Below are positions 7,179 through 11,565 of a DNA stretch of 14,909 nucleotides, piece by piece. The notes beneath the pieces are model-generated. The model saw only the letters and a list, made by a program, of their open reading frames with translations. It was not told the origin of the DNA and made no database searches. How positions within the stretch are numbered: the first letter of the stretch is position 1; every line of letters begins with the position of its first letter. The stretch is from positions 1-14,909 of the forward strand of contig JALUKO010000062.1 of assembly GCA_027056525.1 (NCBI GenBank), in the 5' to 3' direction. Position numbers and translations under genes: made by a program. The stretch comes from Helicobacteraceae bacterium (lineage in GTDB: Bacteria > Campylobacterota > Campylobacteria > Campylobacterales > Sulfurimonadaceae).

Positions 7179-8257
7179 AACCATCGCTTCTGGATTTTAC
7201 ACAACAAGAACTCTTAGAGCAGATCAAGCCTGCCTTTAGGGTCAAGCAGATCTTCGGTTGGCTATACCATAATTATGCAGATAACTTTGATGATATGAAA
7301 AATATACCAAAGGCGCTCAAAGAGGAACTGGGGGAAAAATATATTGTCAACCCCTTAAAAATCGTTCGTAAAGAAGAATCAAGTGACGGTACCATTAAGT
7401 ACCTCTTTGAACTTCAAGATAAAAAAACAGTAGAAGCTGTCTGGCTAAAAATGAAAGACACACTTCGTAATGATGCCGGTGAGGTTCTTCAAGAAGCCAA
7501 ATACACCATTTGTGTATCTACTCAAGTAGGATGCAAAGTAGGGTGCTCTTTTTGTTTAACGGCAAAAGGGGGTTTTACAAGAGATCTCAGTGCAGGGGAA
7601 ATTGTTGCTCAGGTAGTAAACCTCAAAAGAGATAATGAGCATAAACACAACCGAAAGATCAACATAGTTTATATGGGGATGGGTGAGCCTCTTGATAACC
7701 TTGATAATTTGGCAAAGGCGATAGAGATCTTTAAAGAGGATGATGGTCTGTGCATATCAGGGAAGCGTCAAACGGTCTCAACCAGTGGACTTAGCAACAA
7801 AATAGACAAGCTTGGTAAAATGGATCTGGGTGTTCATATAGCTATCTCGCTACACGCTGTGGATGATGAGCTGCGAAGTGAGCTTATCCCTATGAATAAA
7901 GCTCACAACATTAACTCCATCATAGAAGCTGTAAAACGTTTTCCTATAGATACAAGAAAACGTGTTATGTTTGAGTACCTTGTGATTAAAGGTAAAAATG
8001 ATGACCTCGGCAGTGCCAAAAAACTTGTAAAACTTCTTCACGGTATAAAAGCAAAGGTCAATCTCATCTACTTTAACCCTTATGAGGGAAGTGATTATGA
8101 AAGACCCTCCAGAGACGATATGATGGCATTTCAAGAATACCTTGTGCAACACGGTCTGCTTTGTACCATACGTGATTCTAAAGGGATAGATATCTCTGCT
8201 GCATGTGGACAGCTCAAAGAAAAAACTCAAAATGAATTAGAGGAAACCAATATATGA
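7175..8257 (+). CDS. rlmN: RlmN, dual-specificity 23S rRNA/tRNA adenine-C2 methyltransferase
   Basis: RlmN is a radical-SAM enzyme that methylates C2 of A2503 in 23S rRNA and of A37 in some tRNAs. The 360 residues match the family. The iron-sulfur cluster cysteines form CxxxCxxC at Cys120, Cys124 and Cys127 (VGCKVGCSFC). Cys344 near the end (ISAACGQL) is the residue that carries the transient methyl group, and Cys113 (TICVST) is its resolving partner; their places relative to the cluster agree with E. coli Cys355 and Cys118. YMGMGEPLDN (166-175) is the SAM-binding stretch. It starts by ATGA overlap with the preceding phosphorylase-family gene and ends by ATGA overlap with the 31-residue membrane peptide, so the segment is likely one translationally coupled unit. 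Confidence 0.97.
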   Translation: MKPSLLDFTQQELLEQIKPAFRVKQIFGWLYHNYADNFDDMKNIPKALKEELGEKYIVNPLKIVRKEESSDGTIKYLFELQDKKTVEAVWLKMKDTLRNDAGEVLQEAKYTICVSTQVGCKVGCSFCLTAKGGFTRDLSAGEIVAQVVNLKRDNEHKHNRKINIVYMGMGEPLDNLDNLAKAIEIFKEDDGLCISGKRQTVSTSGLSNKIDKLGKMDLGVHIAISLHAVDDELRSELIPMNKAHNINSIIEAVKRFPIDTRKRVMFEYLVIKGKNDDLGSAKKLVKLLHGIKAKVNLIYFNPYEGSDYERPSRDDMMAFQEYLVQHGLLCTIRDSKGIDISAACGQLKEKTQNELEETNI

Positions 8258-8349
8258 ACGCTTTAGAGATATTTCAAGTTATTTTTATCATCGCAGTTTT
8301 TGCAGTAGGTGTTATCGGTTTTGTAATAGCTGCTACAAAAAAAGACTAA
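8254..8349 (+). CDS. 31-residue single-helix membrane peptide
   Basis: A 31-codon gene starts at an ATG overlapping the rlmN stop (ATGA, 8254-8257) and ends in TAA at 8347-8349. It has a good ribosome site, AGAGGAA, about 8 bases upstream inside rlmN. The product has a short polar N-terminus (MNALEIFQ), one hydrophobic helix of about 19 residues (IFIIAVFAVGVIGFVIAA) with two glycines, and a TKKD tail. The positive tail suggests the C-terminus is cytoplasmic. No family is recognised. Genes of this size are often missed by annotation; resemblance to small subunits of respiratory complexes is possible but unproven. The coupling to rlmN, codon use like its neighbours and the intrinsic terminator just after it support a real gene. 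Confidence 0.62.
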   Translation: MNALEIFQVIFIIAVFAVGVIGFVIAATKKD

Positions 8350-8365
8350 TCTTTTTTAAAATAAT

Positions 8366-8406
8366 CAAAAGCTTAGTAATGCTTTTGTAATCTTTTTATT
8401 ACAAAA
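8366..8406 (+). terminator. Intrinsic terminator of the hisF-rlmN operon
   Basis: CAAAAGC (8366-8372) pairs with GCTTTTG (8381-8387) around an 8-base loop, followed by TAATCTTTTTATT. A second perfect hairpin, TTTTGTAAT (8383-8391) with ATTACAAAA (8398-8406), shares the TTTTG segment, so the two structures exclude each other. The first with its T-rich tail looks like a terminator for the operon ending at 8349. Confidence 0.6.
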
Positions 8407-8412
8407 TAATGC

Positions 8413-8418
8413 TAAAAT
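8413..8418 (+). promoter_or_regulatory. Extended -10 promoter of the 78-residue protein gene
   Basis: TGCTAAAAT fits an extended -10 (TG-n-TAAAAT). Transcription would start near 8424-8426, which is the base of a 7-bp hairpin in the leader. The start codon is at 8460. Confidence 0.55.
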
Positions 8419-8423
8419 AACAC

Positions 8424-8441
8424 TTAGGTTGTAAAACCTAA
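8424..8441 (+). other. 5' leader hairpin with GNRA-type tetraloop
   Basis: TTAGGTT (8424-8430) pairs with AACCTAA (8435-8441) around the tetraloop GTAA, which fits the stable GNRA class. It sits at the predicted transcript 5' end and stops 6 bases before the ribosome site. Likely roles are protection of the message from 5'-dependent decay by RNase J or RppH-type enzymes, or translational control. The role is inferred. Confidence 0.5.
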
Positions 8442-8459
8442 AAATACAAAGGAGAGATA

Positions 8460-8696
8460 ATGGCTGAAAAGAATGACACAGACAGAATCAAAGAGATCTA
8501 CAAAATGTGCAAAAGTCACTTTGGTGATGTAAGATTTGTTGGGATTAAGTACCATAAAAAAATCGGTTGGATCGCAAAAGCTCAGTTCGATGACGGATTT
8601 GAAAACTTAACGGCAGACGGTGCAACAAGTACAGATGCATTACGCAAACTACGAAATCGTGTTAAGAAAATCATTAAAAGATACAACGCGGTATAA
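8460..8696 (+). CDS. Unrecognised 78-residue basic protein
   Basis: A strong ribosome site (AAAGGAGAG, 8448-8456) precedes the ATG. The product is lysine/arginine rich and ends in the basic helix ALRKLRNRVKKIIKRYNAV. The middle part alternates like three beta strands (DVRFVGIKY, KIGWIAKAQF, FENLTADG) followed by the TSTDALRKL helix. This strand-strand-helix layout recalls small alpha/beta folds such as HicB-like or dsRNA-binding-like domains, with the GW-A and ADGATSTDAL stretches being most suggestive, but no family is claimed. It has no signal peptide or membrane segment. It has its own extended -10 promoter and a 5' hairpin in the leader, so it looks well expressed. Downstream is the long non-coding region. 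Confidence 0.75.
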   Translation: MAEKNDTDRIKEIYKMCKSHFGDVRFVGIKYHKKIGWIAKAQFDDGFENLTADGATSTDALRKLRNRVKKIIKRYNAV

Positions 8697-8749
8697 ACCT
8701 CAGAGTGATTCACTTCACTCACAACTCACACATAAATTTTTAGGATTGT

Positions 8750-8803
8750 TATAAATGTAGTAAACGACCAACACACCAGGGAGGTCGTCTATAAATGTAA
8801 TAA
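8750..8803. repeat. Direct repeat flanking a 6-bp hairpin
   Basis: TATAAATGTAGTAA (8750-8763) and TATAAATGTAATAA (8790-8803) are direct copies with one mismatch and a 40-base period. Between them ACGACC (8764-8769) pairs with GGTCGT (8783-8788) around a 13-base loop. The layout could be a small mobile or decayed element, a protein-binding array or a folded RNA end. I do not recognise it. Confidence 0.6.
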
Positions 8804-8883
8804 TACCCTATTTTTCTTATAAAAATATAATGAATATATTTCTCTTAAAAAAAATATAATTAAAAAAAAGATTGCTAAATTTA

Positions 8884-8889
8884 TACAAT
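8884..8889 (+). promoter_or_regulatory. -10 box of the candidate RNA gene
   Basis: TACAAT (within TTTATACAATA) lies 7-8 bases before the predicted start of the structured RNA at about 8897, and follows a long A/T-tract region typical of Campylobacterota promoters. No clear -35 box is visible. Confidence 0.45.
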
Positions 8890-8896
8890 ATGTGAA

Positions 8897-8905
8897 GTAT
8901 TCACA
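8897..8905 (+). promoter_or_regulatory. Near-match to the DnaA box
   Basis: GTATTCACA differs at one position from TTATTCACA, the box used by Helicobacter-type DnaA. It faces the perfect reverse-oriented box at 8919. The same bases form the left arm of the candidate RNA's 5' hairpin, so the match may be incidental. Confidence 0.3.
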
Positions 8906-8918
8906 CATTGCTCCAAAG

Positions 8919-8927
8919 TGTGAATAA
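8919..8927 (-). promoter_or_regulatory. Perfect DnaA-box match (reverse)
   Basis: TGTGAATAA is the reverse complement of TTATTCACA, the consensus reported for Helicobacter-type DnaA. It lies next to a very AT-rich stretch and faces the near-match at 8897. It is also the right arm of the candidate RNA's first hairpin. Confidence 0.42.
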
Positions 8928-9026
8928 GGGTCGCTAAGAGGAGGGGTAAATTGCAAAATTTCCGTTCAATTTAAGAACAATTTTATATAAATTATTCCTG
9001 AAATTTCCTTAGCTTAAACATAGTTG

Positions 9027-9048
9027 AAAGCCCTGTTTTTAGGGCTTT
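9027..9048 (+). terminator. Strong hairpin terminator
   Basis: AAAGCCCT (9027-9034) and AGGGCTTT (9041-9048) form a perfect 8-bp stem with the loop GTTTTT. The GC core followed by CTTT is typical of intrinsic terminators, although the T run after the stem is short. No annotated plus-strand gene lies within 330 bases upstream, which is a main argument for a transcript starting near 8897. It could also act on transcripts from the minus strand leaving the pseudouridine synthase gene. Confidence 0.65.
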
Positions 9049-9109
9049 AGTCAAATAATAATGAAAAAAATATTTAAAAGAAAAAATATATTATTTAAAC
9101 TAAGAAAAG

Positions 9110-9118
9110 TTATTCACA
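9110..9118 (+). promoter_or_regulatory. Perfect DnaA-box match (forward)
   Basis: TTATTCACA lies at the edge of an AT-rich run (9051-9109) that could serve as an unwinding element. It is outside the candidate RNA, so it is not explained by RNA pairing, and is 49 bases from a parS-like site. Confidence 0.45.
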
Positions 9119-9166
9119 TCAAATATAAATAAATCAGCTACTCTAGGCTTTTTTAAAATCTAGATA

Positions 9167-9182
9167 TGTTTCATGTGAAACA
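9167..9182. promoter_or_regulatory. parS: parS-like ParB-binding site, copy 1
   Basis: TGTTTCATGTGAAACA is a 16-mer that differs by one base from the universal bacterial parS palindrome TGTTTCACGTGAAACA. It lies 19 bases beyond the end of the pseudouridine synthase gene. The exact reverse complement occurs at 9428-9443. ParB (Spo0J) loads at such sites to segregate the chromosome; they usually lie near the replication origin. Confidence 0.72.
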
Positions 9183-9201
9183 TTGAGCTAAAATATTTTT
9201 G

Positions 9202-10122
9202 TTACTCTACAGTAATGCCCATATTTTTAAAACAGGTTTTTTCAAATTCCAAATCACTCTTTATATGAAAAAAGGATCCATAAAGATCAAACTCTAGCTC
9301 ACTCGCATGTAGCAATAATCTTTTTGCACCACTTTTTTTAATTCGCTGTTTCTCTGAAAGTTCTTTGTCCAAAAATTTAACAATATCATTTTCAGCTTGT
9401 CCGTATATTGGATCTCCGACTATTGGATGTTTCACATGAAACAAATGGACTCTGATTTGGTGTTGTCTTCCTGTATATGGTAAGCACTCAACAAGTGTAG
9501 TATTATGTTCTTGAAAATATTTCAAAGGCTTTATATGTGTCTTGGAAGCTTTACCATCTTCATGAACTTTCACAACCATTCTGACAATTGCACTATCATC
9601 TTGTTTTCTAAGAAGAGGAGCTTCTACAGTGATTTCTTGATCCATTTGACCATGAACCATTGCTAGATATGTTTTTTTCATATCTCTGTCTTGAAACATC
9701 ATTTTGATATCTCTTTCACTACTCTTATTTCTTGCACATAAAACAAGACCGCTTGTCTCTTGATCGATGCGATGTGCAATGTTTGCATCTCTTCCATACT
9801 GATACTTTAGCTCATCTATAAGAGAGTAGGGTGTGTGTCTGTTTTGTGGGTGTATCAGTACGCCGCTTGGCTTGTCAAAGACAACAAACTGATCATGCAC
9901 AAATGTTGGCTTCAATTCTCTAGTGAGAGGTTCAAAATAGATAAATTCAAATGCACCCTCAATTTCACCTGCGGTTCTAGACATAACATCTCCATCAACA
10001 AACACTCTCCCTTTAGCTATGAGACGTTGAGCTTCTTTTTGTGTATAGCCCAATTCTTTGATAAGAAAAAGAAAAGCTTTTTGTTTTTTTTGTGCAAACA
10101 TTTTTTTCATAATAAATGGCAA
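9202..10122 (-). CDS. RluA-family rRNA pseudouridine synthase
   Basis: The protein converts uridine to pseudouridine in RNA, most likely 23S rRNA; which member of the RluA/C/D group it is cannot be decided. Of its 306 residues, 14 to about 60 form an S4 RNA-binding domain (ELGYTQKEAQRLIAKGRVFVDG). The catalytic motif HRIDQETSGLVL (117-128) holds the nucleophile Asp120. TGRQHQIRVHL (217-227) and PIVGDPIYG (233-241) are the conserved C-terminal motifs. The start is TTG at 10120-10122, chosen because AAGGA (10130-10134) is 7 bases upstream; the next in-frame ATG at 10110 lacks such a site. Residues 228-232 (FHVKH) are encoded by a parS-like 16-mer where the family more often has an 'x-x-I-G-H' pattern, so the DNA site may constrain the protein. 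Confidence 0.93.
   Translation of the reverse strand: MPFIMKKMFAQKKQKAFLFLIKELGYTQKEAQRLIAKGRVFVDGDVMSRTAGEIEGAFEFIYFEPLTRELKPTFVHDQFVVFDKPSGVLIHPQNRHTPYSLIDELKYQYGRDANIAHRIDQETSGLVLCARNKSSERDIKMMFQDRDMKKTYLAMVHGQMDQEITVEAPLLRKQDDSAIVRMVVKVHEDGKASKTHIKPLKYFQEHNTTLVECLPYTGRQHQIRVHLFHVKHPIVGDPIYGQAENDIVKFLDKELSEKQRIKKSGAKRLLLHASELEFDLYGSFFHIKSDLEFEKTCFKNMGITVE
9428..9443. promoter_or_regulatory. parS: parS-like ParB-binding site, copy 2 (inside coding sequence)
   Basis: TGTTTCACATGAAACA is the exact reverse complement of copy 1 and differs by one base from the parS consensus. It lies inside the pseudouridine synthase gene and encodes FHVKH. Two identical 16-mers of a known palindromic site within 280 bases are very unlikely by chance. 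Confidence 0.72.
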
Positions 10123-10129
10123 ATTAGAG

Positions 10130-10134
10130 TCCTT
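10130..10134 (-). promoter_or_regulatory. Ribosome binding site supporting the TTG start at 10122
   Basis: On the minus strand AAGGA is followed by 7 bases and then TTG. The later ATG at 10110 has only an AT-rich sequence upstream. Confidence 0.6.
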
Positions 10135-10163
10135 GTTTAATCGTGCTTTTACAATATTTGGTG

Positions 10164-10202
10164 TAGAATAAATAACTTTAAATATGCGAATTTTAACATA
10201 AT
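10164..10202 (+). promoter_or_regulatory. Candidate promoter region of purB-nrdA
   Basis: Two possible -10 boxes are seen before purB: TAGAAT (10164-10169) and CATAAT (10197-10202). The second gives a leader of only about 15 bases. The 102-base spacer is divergent, and the first box overlaps a minus-strand TATTCT that could serve the pseudouridine synthase gene. Confidence 0.35.
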
Positions 10203-10224
10203 AATCAACATAAGGGCAGTATAT

Positions 10225-11553
10225 ATGATCGATAGATATTCACGTGAAGAGATGGCATCAAAATGGACTTACCAAGCTAAATACCAAGCTTGGTTAGATG
10301 TAGAAAAAGCAGTTGTAAAAGCTTGGGCAAAACTCGGAAAGATACCTCAAGAAGATGCAGACAAGATCGTTAAAAATGCAGGATTTGATATCAAGCGTAT
10401 CGATGAGATAGAAGCAGTAACACGTCATGACCTCATAGCGTTTACAACAAGTGTATCAGAAACTCTGGGTGAAGAATCTCGTTGGTTTCACTATGGGATG
10501 ACAAGTTCTGACACAATCGACACAGCTGTTGCACTTCAGATGAAAGATTCTTTAGCACTTATTATCGAAGATGTAAAAATGATTATGGAATCGATCAAAA
10601 AACGCGCAATGGAACATAAGATGACTCTTATGGTTGGTCGCTCACACGGGATACACGGAGAGCCTATAACATTTGGCCTGGTGTTAGCTGTTTGGTATGA
10701 TGAAATGGCTCGTCACCTAACAAACCTTGAGCAAACCATGGAAGTTATTGCAGTAGGTCAAGTAAGTGGTGCTATGGGTAACTTTGCACACGCTCCACTG
10801 GAACTTGAGGAGTACACTTGCGAAGAGCTTGGACTCAAACCTGCCCCAGCTTCTAACCAGGTTATTCAACGTGATCGTTATGCAAGACTTGCAACAGCGT
10901 TGGCTCTTCTAGCTTCCACAATCGAGAAGTTTGCTGTGCAAGTACGTCACTGGCAAAGAACAGAAGTGTATGAATGTGAAGAGTATTTTGCAAAAGGGCA
11001 AAAAGGTTCATCTGCTATGCCTCATAAACGTAATCCGATCCTCACTGAAAATATCACCGGACTTGCACGCATCATTAGAGCCTATGCTACTCCGGCTATG
11101 GAAAATGTCGCTCTTTGGCATGAGCGAGATATATCGCACTCCTCAACTGAGCGTTTTTGGCTGCCTGATGCATTTGTAACTTCTGACTTTATGCTTCATC
11201 GCATGAATAACGTTATAGCAAACCTCACTGTTTACCCTGAAAATATGATGAGAAACCTTAACTTGACAGGTGGACTTGTTTTCTCACAACGTGTTTTACT
11301 TGAATTGCCACTCCAAGGTGTTTCTCGTGAAGATGCATACAAAATCGTTCAAAGAAATGCTATGAAAGTTTGGGAAGAGATACAGCAAGGTCGCCCAACA
11401 ACAAATGAAAAAGGGGAGTCTCTGTACCTTAACCATTTACTTGCAGATGAGGAACTCAGAAGTAAACTCTCAGAAGAGCAGATCCGTGAGTGTTTTAACT
11501 ATGACTACTACACCAAAAATGTAGACAAAATTTTTGCAAGAGTATTTAAATAA
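10225..11553 (+). CDS. purB: Adenylosuccinate lyase
   Basis: PurB acts twice in purine synthesis, releasing fumarate from SAICAR and from adenylosuccinate. The 442 residues match the bacterial enzyme. The fumarase/aspartase-superfamily signature GSSAMPHKRNP (261-271) contains the catalytic serine. TSSDTIDTA (93-101) and GRSHGIHGEPITFG (138-151) form the rest of the active site, including the acid His141. The ribosome site AAGGG (10212-10216) is 8 bases before the ATG. nrdA follows after 12 bases, so purine synthesis and deoxynucleotide formation are probably co-transcribed. Nothing unusual is seen in the sequence. Confidence 0.97.
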   Translation: MIDRYSREEMASKWTYQAKYQAWLDVEKAVVKAWAKLGKIPQEDADKIVKNAGFDIKRIDEIEAVTRHDLIAFTTSVSETLGEESRWFHYGMTSSDTIDTAVALQMKDSLALIIEDVKMIMESIKKRAMEHKMTLMVGRSHGIHGEPITFGLVLAVWYDEMARHLTNLEQTMEVIAVGQVSGAMGNFAHAPLELEEYTCEELGLKPAPASNQVIQRDRYARLATALALLASTIEKFAVQVRHWQRTEVYECEEYFAKGQKGSSAMPHKRNPILTENITGLARIIRAYATPAMENVALWHERDISHSSTERFWLPDAFVTSDFMLHRMNNVIANLTVYPENMMRNLNLTGGLVFSQRVLLELPLQGVSREDAYKIVQRNAMKVWEEIQQGRPTTNEKGESLYLNHLLADEELRSKLSEEQIRECFNYDYYTKNVDKIFARVFK

Positions 11554-11565
11554 TTAGGATAGTTT

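Larger units (their letters stand above)
8897..9050 (+). ncRNA. Candidate structured small RNA, about 155 nt
   Basis: Three stacked structures follow the -10 box. First, TATTCACAC (8898-8906) pairs perfectly with GTGTGAATA (8918-8926), leaving an 11-base loop that contains CUCC. Second, a long imperfect rod runs from 8933 to 9013: GCTAAG with CTTAGC (9008-9013), GGGGTAA (8943-8949) with TTATTCC (8992-8998, two G-U pairs), AAAATT (8955-8960) with AATTTT (8979-8984), and GTTC (8964-8967) with GAAC (8975-8978) around a 7-base loop. Third, an 8-bp intrinsic terminator hairpin (9027-9048). There is no downstream plus-strand gene it could regulate in cis before 10225, so a free-standing RNA is likelier than a riboswitch. 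The loop CUCC can pair with GGAG at 8940-8943 as a pseudoknot, or with ribosome sites of target messages. I do not recognise 6S, SRP, tmRNA or RNase P features. Confidence 0.55.
8697..9201. other. 505-base non-coding region between convergent genes
   Basis: This is by far the largest spacer in the window; the others are about 120 bases or less. It separates the 78-residue protein gene from the converging pseudouridine synthase gene. It contains, in order: a weak hairpin (GAGTGA 8703-8708 with TCACTC 8715-8720) that may end the upstream message, a direct repeat enclosing a hairpin (8750-8803), a very AT-rich stretch (about 8801-8890), a candidate structured RNA gene (8897-9050) with DnaA-box-like sequences in its first hairpin, a second AT-rich stretch (about 9051-9109), a perfect DnaA-box match (9110-9118) and a parS-like site (9167-9182). 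No protein gene is supported. Confidence 0.85.

Noticed and set aside
8951..8974. Seven-codon TTG-started frame after an AGGAGG-like sequence (8940-8946)
   Set aside because: It lies inside the rod of the candidate RNA and uses a TTG start; the purine run is better explained as one arm of the stem. Translation cannot be excluded.
8897..9050. Assignment of the candidate RNA as 6S, SRP RNA, tmRNA or RNase P RNA
   Set aside because: No GGAAGCAGC-type SRP loop, no tRNA-like ends, too short for tmRNA or RNase P, and the 5' and 3' ends do not pair as in 6S RNA.
9061..9132. 23-codon basic reading frame starting at ATG 9061
   Set aside because: No ribosome site; it is a product of an A-rich tract with Lys/Ile/Phe codons only and contains the DnaA-box match in its end.
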